From positions 1-64,000 of the forward strand of contig BAAAJN010000001.1 of the NCBI GenBank assembly GCA_039527025.1: DNA of 64,000 nt, in the 5' to 3' direction. The notes beneath the pieces were generated by a model that saw nothing but the letters and a program-made list of their open reading frames with translations, made no database searches and was not told the DNA's origin. A program made the translations under genes and the position numbers. Each line of letters begins with the position of its first letter. Position 1 is the first letter of the stretch. This document shows positions 35,558 through 44,233 of this stretch, one piece after another. The DNA comes from Microlunatus lacustris. GTDB lineage: Bacteria; Actinomycetota; Actinomycetes; Propionibacteriales; Propionibacteriaceae.

Positions 35558-36351
35558 CCGTGGATGCCGCCCTCCCCGCCCTCGGTGTGCTGCTGCCGGC
35601 GGCACTGGCCGGCACCGCCTGCCTGCTGGCCCTCCGGTCGCCGCGCGCCGGTTCGCGGCGGCTCGCCGGGCCGTCCCCGACCGGTCGCGGCGGGAACGGT
35701 CCCCTGGCCCGGGCGATCCGCGGCCGGTCGGACGCGCCGAGTCTGGTCCGACGGGTCGTCCTCGGGGCGACAGCCGGACTCGCCCTCTGCCTGGTGCTCG
35801 CCCGGCTGCTCGCGCTCGGCTGGTGGCCGTTCGCCGGCTGGCCGCTGCTGGTGCTCGCCACGGTCGTCGTGCTGGGCGGCCTCGAACCGCGGGCGGTGCA
35901 GGCCCGCACCCGGGTCCTGGTCGCCGACGCGCCGCAGGCCCTGGAGCTGATGGCCGACGCACTCGCGGCGGGGTTGCCGCTGCGAGCCGCCTGCACCACG
36001 GTGGTCGACGCCTTCGAGGGGCCGGTGGCCGAGGAGCTGGGGTCTGTGCTGCGTTCGGTCGAGCTGGGGATGGGTGACGGGGCCGCCTGGGCGCTGCTGG
36101 CGGGGCACCCGCAGCTGGGGGGTGCCGCCGCCGACGTCGCCCGCGCAGCGGAGTCGGGCACCGAGCTGGTGGCCGCACTGCGCCACCACGCCGGCGCCGC
36201 GCGCGAGTGGCGCCGGGCGGCGCTGCAGCAGCGGGCCCGCAGCGTCGGCGTGCGGAGCGTCCTCCCGCTGATGACCTGCTTCATCCCCGCCTTCCTGCTG
36301 CTCGGGGTCGTGCCGACGGTGGTGTCGGCCGTCCTGCGGGCCTTCGGCTGA
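35554..36351 (+). CDS. Tad locus inner-membrane protein, TadC-like
   Basis: This encodes about 265 residues of the same F-domain family: LVLVADAPQALELMADALAAGLPLRAA-like core, then AARSVGVRSVLPLMTCFIPAFLLLGVVP at the C-terminus. TTG at 35554 overlaps the tadB stop and sits five bases after GGAG. GTG at 35560 is an equally reasonable start. Its C-terminal residues (PAFLLLGVVPTVVSAV) form the last membrane helix. A 146-base gap follows before the pilin gene. Confidence 0.88.
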   Translation: MTVDAALPALGVLLPAALAGTACLLALRSPRAGSRRLAGPSPTGRGGNGPLARAIRGRSDAPSLVRRVVLGATAGLALCLVLARLLALGWWPFAGWPLLVLATVVVLGGLEPRAVQARTRVLVADAPQALELMADALAAGLPLRAACTTVVDAFEGPVAEELGSVLRSVELGMGDGAAWALLAGHPQLGGAAADVARAAESGTELVAALRHHAGAAREWRRAALQQRARSVGVRSVLPLMTCFIPAFLLLGVVPTVVSAVLRAFG

Positions 36352-36497
36352 CCGCGGTGCTGTCCACAGCACGACGGACCGACGAGATCCCGTGCACAGC
36401 AGCAGCGGCGGCCCGCACAGGGCGGTCGCGCGTGCGGAGACTCTCGGCGCAGCCAACGCGGCTGCCGCACAGGGTGCGAGTCTCCCAGGAGGTCCAG

Positions 36498-36770
36498 ATG
36501 ACGACGACGAACGAGCTCGGCAGTGGTGTCCCGCCCGTCGAGCAGGCGGCAGGAGGGACGGCGGCCGGGCCCCCGGCGGTCCCCACCGGCCGCTGGCCCG
36601 CGGGTCGGCGCAGCGAGCGCGGGATGGTCAGCGCCGAGTGGGCGGTGGGCATCATCGCCGCGATCGCGATCGCCGGCGTCCTGCTCACCGTGGTGACGAG
36701 CGGACCGGTGGAGGAGGCCATCCTCGAGTTCATCCTGAGGGTGATCCGGGCCTTCGCGCGCGGGCTCTGA
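36498..36770 (+). CDS. Flp-type pilin candidate, DUF4244 family
   Basis: This encodes a 90-residue protein. A Pro/Ala/Gly-rich leader ends in SERG, followed by MVSAEWAVGIIAAIAIAGVLLTVV. This is the type IVb prepilin pattern: cleavage after Gly, Glu at +5 and a hydrophobic helix. The short tail AILEFILRVIRAFARGL is amphipathic. DUF4244 proteins occupy this slot in actinobacterial Tad loci and are the likely pilus subunit. Excellent ribosome site AGGAGG at 36487-36492, the strongest in the locus, consistent with high expression of a structural subunit. No prepilin peptidase is encoded nearby. Confidence 0.85.
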   Translation: MTTTNELGSGVPPVEQAAGGTAAGPPAVPTGRWPAGRRSERGMVSAEWAVGIIAAIAIAGVLLTVVTSGPVEEAILEFILRVIRAFARGL

Positions 36771-36781
36771 GGGTTGCCGCC

Positions 36782-37156
36782 GTGGTCTCCGTCGGTGGGG
36801 TCACGCGCCCGCGCAGCGGGCGCGGGATGGTGACGGCCGAGCTGGCCGTCGCCATCCTGGCGGCGCTCAGCCTCTTCCTGGTGCTGTGCTGGGGCATCCT
36901 GCTGGTCGTCCAGCAGCTGCGCATCGTGGACACGGCAGCGGCCGTGGCCCGGCAGGAGGCCCGCGGCGACCGGGATGCCGCAGCGGTGGTGCGCGCCCAG
37001 GCCCCCGGCGGCGCCTCGGTGGAGGTGCGTCGTCGGGCGGGCCAGGTGGTGGTGCGGGTGGAGCTGACCGTCCAGCCCCTGCGCGGAGGGCGGCTGGCCG
37101 TGCCCTTGGCGGCCGAGGCCAGCGTCGTCGAGGAGCCCGGCGGGGCCGGACGGTGA
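36782..37156 (+). CDS. TadE-like pseudopilin
   Basis: This encodes a 124-residue protein. After a short basic leader, SGRGMVTAELAVAILAALSLFLVL repeats the prepilin-like pattern of the preceding pilin (Gly, then Glu at +5). A soluble extracytoplasmic domain follows (RIVDTAAAVARQEARGD..., VVVRVELTVQPL). It matches TadE-family minor pilins. GTG at 36782 starts 11 bases past the pilin stop, and its own stop overlaps the next gene (GTGA). Confidence 0.85.
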   Translation: MVSVGGVTRPRSGRGMVTAELAVAILAALSLFLVLCWGILLVVQQLRIVDTAAAVARQEARGDRDAAAVVRAQAPGGASVEVRRRAGQVVVRVELTVQPLRGGRLAVPLAAEASVVEEPGGAGR

Positions 37157-37530
37157 GCCCCCGGGAAGGGCGCTCGGTGGTGGACCGGGGCAGCGCCTCG
37201 GTACTGGTCGCCGGGCTGATGGGGGTGGTCATCGTGCTGGTCGGCGTCGCCCTGCTGGTCGCGGGCTACGAGGTGGCCCAGCACCGGGCCCGGGCGGCGG
37301 CCGACCTGGCCGCCGTCAGCGGGGCCGCGGCGTTCGCGGAGGGGCGGGACGCCTGCCGGCAGGCCCGGCGGACCGCCGACGACAACGGGGCGACGGTGCT
37401 CAGCTGCAGCACCGCCGGTGATCTGGTCGGGTACGTGGTCAGCGTGCGGGTCGCGCTGGGCGTGCGCAGCCGGGTCCCGGGCCTGCCGGACCGGGTGGTC
37501 GGCGAGGCCCACGCAGGATCGACGCCATGA
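37153..37530 (+). CDS. Rv3654c-type TadE-like protein
   Basis: This encodes a 125-residue protein with one N-terminal membrane helix in GSASVLVAGLMGVVIVLVGVALLV. The segment HRARAAADLAAVSGAAAFAEGRDAC is shared by TadG/helicase-secretion-neighbourhood proteins. The two Cys (in GRDACRQ and VLSCSTA) could form an external disulfide. Last gene of the pilus operon, overlapping the previous stop by four bases. Corresponds by position to Rv3654c. Confidence 0.85.
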   Translation: MSPREGRSVVDRGSASVLVAGLMGVVIVLVGVALLVAGYEVAQHRARAAADLAAVSGAAAFAEGRDACRQARRTADDNGATVLSCSTAGDLVGYVVSVRVALGVRSRVPGLPDRVVGEAHAGSTP

Positions 37531-37547
37531 CCGACCTGAGCCAGGGC

Positions 37548-37796
37548 TCAGGTGCCGGGGTCCTCCGAGGGGTCTCCGTCCGCCGCCTCCGGCTGGCCGG
37601 GCTCCGCAGTGGCCTCGTCAGCGGGCTCCACCTCCGGAGCTGGTCGACGCACGGTGATCTTGGCGATCCCGGCCTCGAGATCGATGCCGAACGGCGAACC
37701 GCCGCCATGGGTGGGCTTGGAGACGAGCATCTTCTGGCGTTCCTTCTCTTCTCGGAGGTGGCGCAGGCCCGGGTCGAAGATCTCCCCGAAGCTCAT
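37548..37796 (-). CDS. Small conserved protein, possibly DUF6191
   Basis: This encodes 82 residues beginning MSFGEIFDPGLRHLREEKERQK and continuing PFGIDLEAGIAKITVR, with an acidic Pro/Glu-rich tail. From memory this resembles short actinobacterial proteins annotated DUF6191; function unknown. ATG at 37796 is preferred over longer starts, whose extra residues are Arg/Gly/Pro-rich. It ends 17 bases from the convergent Tad operon and lies downstream of the helicase gene. Confidence 0.6.
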   Translation of the reverse strand: MSFGEIFDPGLRHLREEKERQKMLVSKPTHGGGSPFGIDLEAGIAKITVRRPAPEVEPADEATAEPGQPEAADGDPSEDPGT

Positions 37797-37913
37797 CGGA
37801 CCCGCCGGTCGTGGGTGGCGCCGGCCGCGAGCACCAGCACCAGGGGCACCAGGGCGGACGCGACCACAGGCCCAGTATGGCCTCGTCACCCGAGGGAGGA
37901 CGGTCGTACAGGG

Positions 37914-40271
37914 TCAGGTGGCCGGCAGCAGCAGCCGCAGGAGGGCGGCGGCCAGCTCCTTGTCCAGCCCGCGCTGGGCGTCGGTGCAGTCGGCGGCGAC
38001 CACGCAGGACGGGCACCCGGCGTCGCAGCGGCAGGCCGTCACCCGCTCGAGGGCTGCGGCCAGCCAGGCCGGCCCGGCGCTGTAGGCCTGGCCGGTGAAC
38101 CCGGCACCGGCCGGTTGCTGGTCGTAGAAGGTGACGGTGAGCAGGCCCGTGGCGAGGTCAGCGGCGCTGGAGCAGCCACGGACGTCCCAGCGGTCGCAGG
38201 GCGCGTGCATCGGCAGCAGGCCCAGGGCGAGGTGCTCCAGCCCGTGCGCTCCGGCGGCCAACCGGGCCAGCGGGACGGAGTCGTCCACGACCGCCAGCGG
38301 CAGGGTCAGCCAGGTGCCGCTGGTCACCAGCCGGTGCTCGGGCTGGTCCAGCGGGGTCGAGTCCCAGACGGTGCCCAGCAGCTCGTCGCGCCGCAGGTAC
38401 CCGGTCACCTGGTGGGTGACGGCGACCTGGCCGTGGTGAAGGTGCCCGGAGCCGAGGGTCCGCTGGTGGTGCTCGGCGAGCACCTCCACGCTGGTGGTGG
38501 TCTGCGGCGCTGTGAGGTAACCGGGGCGGGCGGCGCGGACCAGCGCCTCCAGCCCCTCGTGGTCCAGCTCCTCGGTCAGGAAGGTCTCGCCTCCGTGCAG
38601 GTAGACCGCCCCGGGGTGCACGGTGAGGTCGGCGGCGAGCGGGTCGACGTGGCCGAGCACCCGCCCGGTGTCCACCTCGACGATCTCCACCTGGTCGGCG
38701 CGGGAACCGCGCAGGTCGATCGAGTCGCAGGCACGCTCGGCGCGGGTCCAGTACCAGCCGTCCCGACGCTGCCGGAGGGCTCCTCGGGCGGCCAGCCGCT
38801 CGGCCAGGGCGATGGTCTGCGGCCCGAACCAGGTGATGTCCTCCGCGGTCAGCGGCAGCTCCTGCGCCGCCGCCGCCAGCTGCGGTCCCAGCAGGTAGGG
38901 GTTGTCGGGGTGCAGGACCGTCGGCTCGACCGGCTCGTCCAGCAGGGCGGACGGGTGCTCGCTCAGGTAGGCGTCCAGGGGGTGCGGCCGGGTCACCAGC
39001 GTCACACGCGCCGGCCGCCCGCGCCGGCCGGCCCGTCCCGCCTGCTGCCAGAAGGCCGAGCGGGTGCCCGGGAACCCGGCCATCACCACCGCGTCCATCC
39101 CGGCGATGTCCACACCGAGCTCGAGAGCGTTGGTGGCGGCCACGCCGGCCAGCCGTCCGTCCTGCAGCGCCTGCTCCAGCCTGCGCCGGTCCGCGGCGAG
39201 GTAGCCGCCGCGGTAGGCCGCGACCCGGGGAACGGAGCGCTGGTCGCGCCCGGCCGGCGGCGCCCAGGCGTCGAGCTGCTGCTGCGCGCGACGGGCGACC
39301 TGCTCGGCGCCGCGACGGGACGGGACGAAGGCGATGGTCTGGGCGCCGGCCTGCACCGAGCGTGCCAGCAGCGTCGCCGTCTCGTCCTCGGTGGAGGACA
39401 TCGGCGCCCGGAGCACCACCTCGACGGGTCCCCGGGCCGAGTGGTCGACGGCGACCGGGTCGACGGCGGCCCGGGGCACGCCGAGGAGCTCAGCCGTCGT
39501 CCGGCCGGGGTCACCGGCGGTGGCGGAGGCGACGACGAACACCGGATCCGCGCCGTAGGCCGCCGCGAGCCGGCGCAGCCGGCGCAGCACCAGGGCCACC
39601 TGGGAGCCGAAGACGCCGCGGTAGCGGTGGGCCTCGTCGACCACGACGAAGCGCAGCGAGGAGAGGAAGCCGGCCCAGCGGGCGTGTCCTGGCAGCAGGG
39701 AGAAGTGCAGCAGGTCCGGGTTGGTCAGCAGGTAGACCGCCTGCTCGCGAGCCCAGGCGCGGGCCTCGGGTCCGGTGTCGCCGTCCACGGTGGCGATCGG
39801 CCAGCCCGAGAGGCCGAGGTCGGCGCAGGTCCGGAGCTGGTCGTGGGCCAGGGCCTTGGTGGGAGCCAGGTAGAGGGCGGTGTGCGGCCGCCCGCTCACC
39901 CGCCAGCCGGCGGTGCCGGTCGGCTCCGGCCGGATCGGGCCGGCCGGGCTGAGGCCGGCCAGCGTGGCGGCCAGCACGGGCATCAGGTAGCCCAGCGTCT
40001 TGCCCGAGGCCGTCCCGGTGGACAGGGCGACGTGCCGCCCGTGCCAGGCAGCCTCGGCCGCCTCCACCTGGTGCTGCCACGGCTGGTCCACCCCGGTCCC
40101 GGCGATCGCCGCGCGGGCCTCGGCAGGCAGCCAGTCCGGCCACGCCGCGGTGGCGCCGGGCCGGGACGGGAACCGCCGGACGTGCCGGACGCCCTCCTCG
40201 CCAGGGTCCACCGGCAGCAGGGTGGCAGGGGCGCCGGGCGCCTTCGCTGCCGCACCGGTTCCCGCGCTCAC
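37914..40271 (-). CDS. DEAD/DEAH-box helicase with C-terminal Cys cluster
   Basis: This encodes a 785-residue superfamily 2 helicase. Motif I is STGTASGKTLGY, motif II is DEAH in VVVDEAHRYRG, motif III is VASATAG, and motif VI region is GRAGRRGRPA. A winged segment and the DUF1998-type C-terminal domain follow, with four Cys in CRCDAGCPSC...C. It resembles MrfA-type repair helicases and Rv3649. Its presence beside Tad genes gave rise to the family phrase helicase/secretion neighbourhood. ATG/GTG start at 40271, divergent from hppA. Confidence 0.92.
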   Translation of the reverse strand: MSAGTGAAAKAPGAPATLLPVDPGEEGVRHVRRFPSRPGATAAWPDWLPAEARAAIAGTGVDQPWQHQVEAAEAAWHGRHVALSTGTASGKTLGYLMPVLAATLAGLSPAGPIRPEPTGTAGWRVSGRPHTALYLAPTKALAHDQLRTCADLGLSGWPIATVDGDTGPEARAWAREQAVYLLTNPDLLHFSLLPGHARWAGFLSSLRFVVVDEAHRYRGVFGSQVALVLRRLRRLAAAYGADPVFVVASATAGDPGRTTAELLGVPRAAVDPVAVDHSARGPVEVVLRAPMSSTEDETATLLARSVQAGAQTIAFVPSRRGAEQVARRAQQQLDAWAPPAGRDQRSVPRVAAYRGGYLAADRRRLEQALQDGRLAGVAATNALELGVDIAGMDAVVMAGFPGTRSAFWQQAGRAGRRGRPARVTLVTRPHPLDAYLSEHPSALLDEPVEPTVLHPDNPYLLGPQLAAAAQELPLTAEDITWFGPQTIALAERLAARGALRQRRDGWYWTRAERACDSIDLRGSRADQVEIVEVDTGRVLGHVDPLAADLTVHPGAVYLHGGETFLTEELDHEGLEALVRAARPGYLTAPQTTTSVEVLAEHHQRTLGSGHLHHGQVAVTHQVTGYLRRDELLGTVWDSTPLDQPEHRLVTSGTWLTLPLAVVDDSVPLARLAAGAHGLEHLALGLLPMHAPCDRWDVRGCSSAADLATGLLTVTFYDQQPAGAGFTGQAYSAGPAWLAAALERVTACRCDAGCPSCVVAADCTDAQRGLDKELAAALLRLLLPAT

Positions 40272-40352
40272 CGCCCCAGCGTGACACGCCCGGGCAGCGG
40301 GACGCGCCCGCGCCGGACGTCGGGACGTCAGCGGACCAGTAGGGCATCTGGT

Positions 40353-40358
40353 TAGACT
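40353..40358 (+). promoter_or_regulatory. Candidate -10 box of hppA
   Basis: TAGACT, with G-T upstream, fits the actinobacterial TANNNT consensus. It lies 55 bases before the hppA start, in the divergent helicase/hppA region. No good -35 is visible. Confidence 0.45.
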
Positions 40359-40413
40359 GCCCGCGGCTCACCCGCCCTTTCTTTCGCATGATCATGGTCG
40401 AGGAGGACTTTGT

Positions 40414-42795
40414 ATGCCCGTACTTCCAGTTCCTTTGGAAGTCACCGCCATCCCGCTTTCGGACGGCAATCTGACCCTCGTCGCCATCGTCGGCGTGATC
40501 GCGCTGCTGGCTCTCGTGATGGCGGTGATCTTCCGCCGTGAAGTGCTCGCGGCGCACGACGGCACCGAGAACATGAAGGCCATCGCGCTGGGCGTGCAGG
40601 AGGGGGCGGCCGCGTTCCTCGGCCGCCAGTTCCGCACGCTGGCCGTCTTCGCCGTGGTGGCGTTCTTCCTGCTGCTGGCCCTCCCGGCCCGCGGCAGCGG
40701 TGACTTCGGCGAGTGGACGCTGCGGATCTTCCGGTCCATCGCCTTCCTGGCAGGAGCGGTCTTCTCCGCCCTGATCGGCTACCTCGGCATGTGGCTGGCC
40801 GTCCGGGCCAACGTCCGCGTCGCCTCCGCGGCCCGCGACGGCGGCCGCGACCCGGCCATGCGGATCGCGTTCCGGACCGGTGCGCACGTCGGCATGTCGA
40901 CGGTCGGGCTCGGTCTGCTCGGTGCGGCGCTCTTCGTCTTCTTCTTCCGCAGCGACGCCCCCGTCATCCTCGAGGGCTTCGGTTTCGGCGCCGCCATGCT
41001 CGCCATGTTCATGCGCGTCGGCGGCGGCATCTTCACCAAGGCCGCCGACGTCGGCGCCGACCTGGTCGGCAAGGTGGAGCAGGGCATCCCGGAGGACGAC
41101 CCCCGCAACGCCGCGACGATCGCCGACAACGTGGGCGACAACGTCGGGGACTGCGCCGGGATGGCCGCGGACCTCTTCGAGTCCTACGCCGTCATGCTGG
41201 TCGCCTCGCTGATCCTCGGCAAGGCCGCGTTCGGCGAGGCCGGCCTGGTCTTCCCGCTGATCGTGCCGGCCATCGGCGTCGTCACCGCGCTGATCGGCAT
41301 CTACCTCACCAAGCCGCGGGCCGGCGAGAACGGCCTGAAGACGATCAACCGGTCGTTCTACCTCTCGGCCGGCATCTCGGCGGTGCTCTGCGCGATCGCC
41401 TCGTTCGTCTACCTGCCGTCTTCCTTCGCGGCGCTCAACGTGCCCAGGGCGGAGCCCTTCGCCGGCCCGATCGACGACCCGCGGGTGGTCGCCATCGGTG
41501 CCGTCCTGATCGGCATCGTGCTCGCGGTGGTCATCCTGGCTCTCACCGGCTACTACACCGGCACCGAGGACCGTCCGGTCAAGGACATCGGCAAGACGTC
41601 GTTGACCGGTGCGGCCACCGTCGTGCTGGCCGGCATCTCGGTCGGCATGGAGTCGGCCGTCTACACCGCCCTGGTCATCGCCGCTGCGGTGTACGGGGCC
41701 TTCCTGATCGGTGGGGCCGGCGTGGTGGCGCTGTTCGCCATCGCACTGGCCGGTTGCGGTCTGCTGACCACGGTCGGTGTCATCGTCGCCATGGACACCT
41801 TCGGCCCCGTCTCCGACAACGCCCAGGGCATCGCCGAGATGTCCGGTGACGTCGACGGCGAGGGTGCGCAGATCCTCACCGAGCTCGACGCGGTGGGCAA
41901 CACCACCAAGGCGATCACCAAGGGCATCGCGATCTCCACGGCCGTGCTGGCCGCGACCGCGCTGTTCGGCTCCTACACCGACGCCATCCGCGACGTGCTG
42001 GCCGACCGGTACGCCGACTTCGCCGCGGAGGCGGTCGTGTTCGACCCGCAGACCCTGGTCGGGGTGATCCTCGGGGCCGCCGTGGTGTTCCTCTTCTCGG
42101 GCCTGGCCATCACCGCGGTCGGCCGCGCGGCCGGGGCCGTCGTCTACGAGGTCCGCCGGCAGTTCCGCGAGATCCCCGGGATCATGGAGGGCACCGGCAA
42201 GCCCGAGTACGGCAAGGTCGTCGACATCGTGACCAAGGACTCGCTGCGCGAGCTGGCCACGCCGGGTCTGCTGGCCATCTTCGCGCCGATCGCCGTCGGC
42301 TTCGGTCTCGGTGCCCCCGCCCTGGCCGGCTACCTCGGTGGGGCCATCGCCTGCGGCACCCTGATGGCGGTCTTCCTGGCCAACTCCGGTGGGGCCTGGG
42401 ACAACGCCAAGAAGCTGGTCGAGGACGGCAACCACGGCGGCAAGGGCTCGCCGGCCCACGAGGCCACCGTCATCGGTGACACCGTCGGCGACCCGTTCAA
42501 GGACACCGCCGGCCCGGCCATCAACCCGCTGATCAAGGTGATGAACCTGGTCGCGGTGCTGATCGCCCCGGCCGTGGTGGCCATGTCGCCGTTCAGCGAG
42601 ACCCCGAGCGCCTGGCGCTACGCGATCGCCCTGGTCTCGCTGGCGATCATCGTCGTCGCGGTCGTGATCAGCAGCCGTCGTGGCATGGCCATGGCCGACG
42701 GCCCCAACGGTCCGACCGGCCCGGGGGCGGCGGTCGAGCAGCAGACCGCCGGCACCGATCTGCCGACGGTGTCCCGCACCGAGCACACCGCCTGA
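40414..42795 (+). CDS. hppA: Proton-pumping membrane pyrophosphatase
   Basis: This encodes a 793-residue integral enzyme with about 16 membrane helices that couples PPi hydrolysis to H+ export. The catalytic segments are DVGADLVGKVE, DNVGDNVGDCAGMAADLFES and the late DTVGDPFKDTAGPAINPLIK. The selectivity site reads GNTTKAITKG. Lys and Thr at these two positions mark the K+-independent class, where K+-dependent enzymes have Ala and Gly. A strong AGGAGGA site lies seven bases before ATG 40414. A near-perfect terminator follows. Confidence 0.97.
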   Translation: MPVLPVPLEVTAIPLSDGNLTLVAIVGVIALLALVMAVIFRREVLAAHDGTENMKAIALGVQEGAAAFLGRQFRTLAVFAVVAFFLLLALPARGSGDFGEWTLRIFRSIAFLAGAVFSALIGYLGMWLAVRANVRVASAARDGGRDPAMRIAFRTGAHVGMSTVGLGLLGAALFVFFFRSDAPVILEGFGFGAAMLAMFMRVGGGIFTKAADVGADLVGKVEQGIPEDDPRNAATIADNVGDNVGDCAGMAADLFESYAVMLVASLILGKAAFGEAGLVFPLIVPAIGVVTALIGIYLTKPRAGENGLKTINRSFYLSAGISAVLCAIASFVYLPSSFAALNVPRAEPFAGPIDDPRVVAIGAVLIGIVLAVVILALTGYYTGTEDRPVKDIGKTSLTGAATVVLAGISVGMESAVYTALVIAAAVYGAFLIGGAGVVALFAIALAGCGLLTTVGVIVAMDTFGPVSDNAQGIAEMSGDVDGEGAQILTELDAVGNTTKAITKGIAISTAVLAATALFGSYTDAIRDVLADRYADFAAEAVVFDPQTLVGVILGAAVVFLFSGLAITAVGRAAGAVVYEVRRQFREIPGIMEGTGKPEYGKVVDIVTKDSLRELATPGLLAIFAPIAVGFGLGAPALAGYLGGAIACGTLMAVFLANSGGAWDNAKKLVEDGNHGGKGSPAHEATVIGDTVGDPFKDTAGPAINPLIKVMNLVAVLIAPAVVAMSPFSETPSAWRYAIALVSLAIIVVAVVISSRRGMAMADGPNGPTGPGAAVEQQTAGTDLPTVSRTEHTA

Positions 42796-42830
42796 GCGGA
42801 GGGCGGCGCCCGCCGTCCACCGATCTCCCG

Positions 42831-42870
42831 CCATCGGCCCTGACCCGCGTCTGCGGGTCAGGGCCGATGG
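42831..42870 (+). terminator. Terminator after hppA
   Basis: An 18-pair perfect stem (CCATCGGCCCTGACCCGC and its complement) with a four-base loop, 35 bases past the hppA stop. The strongest hairpin in the window. Confidence 0.75.
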
Positions 42871-42883
42871 CACACTGGCACCG

Positions 42884-44200
42884 ATGACCGACCAGCAGGG
42901 CGAAGCCGGCCCCTCCCAGCCCGACGTGGTCCCCGGAGCGCAGGAGCCGCTGCCTCCGCACGGCGGCCAGCCGCCGCCCCCGCCGCCCACCCAGCCCGGC
43001 TTCCCCCAGGCCGGCTTCCCCCAGGCCGGTTTCCCGCCGCCCGGTTTCCCGCCGCCGGGTTACCCGCAGGCCGGCTTCCCGCCGCCGGGCTACCCGCAGG
43101 CCGGTTTCCCGCCGCCGGGCTACCCGCAGGCCGGTTTCCCGCCGCCCGGCCACCCGCAAGGCGGGCAGCCGCCCGGGTACGGCCCGGTGGTTCCCTGGGG
43201 ACCGCCGCCGCGCCCGCCGGCGCTCCCGCTGGAGCCGGTCCGGTACTCCCAGCTGCTCCGCGGCCCCCGGCACCGCTGGTGGAAACCGCTGCTGACCGCG
43301 ATGCTGGCCGGGGCGATCGCGCTCGGACTCAGCGTGGTCACCGTGCTCCCACCGCTCGTCGTCGGCCTGGTCACCGGGGTGCCCGACCTGCCGGGGTACG
43401 TCTTCCGGACGCTCAGCGAGATCGACGACCTCGGACCGGTGGGCTTCATCGGGCTCAACCTGTCGCTGGCCATCCTCATCCCCACCGTGATGCTGTCGAT
43501 CTGGGCGGTGCACGGCGTCCGCCCCCGCTTCAGCACCTCGGTGACCGGCGGCATCCGCTGGGGTTGGATGCAGCGCTGCCTGCTCGTCGTCGTGCCCATC
43601 TGGCTGCTCTACGTCGGGATCACCCTGCTGCTCGACCCGGGCGACGGGGCGCGACCGGCGTACTGGGGTGCCCTGCTGGTCATCGCCGTGGTGATGACGC
43701 CGTTTCAGGCCGCCGGCGAGGAGTACTTCTTCCGCGGCTGGATCATGCAGGTCGTGGGCTCCTGGTTCCGGCGCCCGGTGGTCGGGCTGGTGGTCACCAC
43801 CGTCGTCTCGACCATCACCTTCTCCGCCGCCCACGGCAGCTTCGACATCTGGATCCTGGCCAACATCGGCTGCCTGGCCGTCGCCGCCTGCCTCGCCACC
43901 TGGCGCACCGGCGGGCTCGAGGCGGCCATCGCCATGCACGCCGTCAACAACGTCCTGGCCTTTTTTGCCGTGATCTTGTTCGGCGGGTGGGAGAACGCCT
44001 TCATCGGTGCCGACACCGAGGGCACCTTCCTGCAGTTCGCCGTGGCGGCGGTGGTGCACGGACTCGCCCTGGCCCTGATCTGGTGGCAGGCCGGCAAGGT
44101 GGGCCTGCCCTACCTCTCGCGGCCGTCCGCGCCGACGCTGGCTGCGTTGCCGCCGAGCGTCTTCCCGCCGGCCGCTCCCGTCCAGCCGCCGGGGCGCTGA
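42884..44200 (+). CDS. CPBP-family membrane protease with Pro-rich tail
   Basis: This encodes a 438-residue protein. Residues 1-115 are a Pro/Gly/Gln-rich tail containing eleven tandem pentapeptides (39-93). About eight membrane helices follow. The CPBP (Rce1-like) motifs are AAGEEYFFRGWIM (Glu-Glu pair and Arg), SAAHGSFD (His) and HAVNNVLAFF (His, Asn). Members are intramembrane metalloproteases, or bacteriocin-immunity-like proteins. The Pro-rich tail resembles those that recruit partners at the actinobacterial membrane. ATG at 42884 falls just after the terminator. Confidence 0.88.
   Translation: MTDQQGEAGPSQPDVVPGAQEPLPPHGGQPPPPPPTQPGFPQAGFPQAGFPPPGFPPPGYPQAGFPPPGYPQAGFPPPGYPQAGFPPPGHPQGGQPPGYGPVVPWGPPPRPPALPLEPVRYSQLLRGPRHRWWKPLLTAMLAGAIALGLSVVTVLPPLVVGLVTGVPDLPGYVFRTLSEIDDLGPVGFIGLNLSLAILIPTVMLSIWAVHGVRPRFSTSVTGGIRWGWMQRCLLVVVPIWLLYVGITLLLDPGDGARPAYWGALLVIAVVMTPFQAAGEEYFFRGWIMQVVGSWFRRPVVGLVVTTVVSTITFSAAHGSFDIWILANIGCLAVAACLATWRTGGLEAAIAMHAVNNVLAFFAVILFGGWENAFIGADTEGTFLQFAVAAVVHGLALALIWWQAGKVGLPYLSRPSAPTLAALPPSVFPPAAPVQPPGR
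42998..43162 (+). repeat. Eleven in-frame 15-base repeats
   Basis: The units encode G-(F/Y/H)-P-(Q/P)-(A/P/G). From the fifth unit they alternate GFPPP/GYPQA, giving a 30-base higher-order repeat copied nearly exactly three times (GGYTTCCCGCCGCC followed by GGYTACCCGCAGGCC). Such an array is prone to slippage; losing or gaining units keeps the frame. Confidence 0.9.
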
Positions 44201-44233
44201 CCGGAACCCGACCCGGCCTGGTCTGCGGAAGGC

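Noticed and set aside
39511..42990. 1159-codon open frame on the minus strand
   Set aside because: It is the shadow of hppA and the helicase; low-complexity Gly/Asp/Arg/His composition and no recognisable domain.
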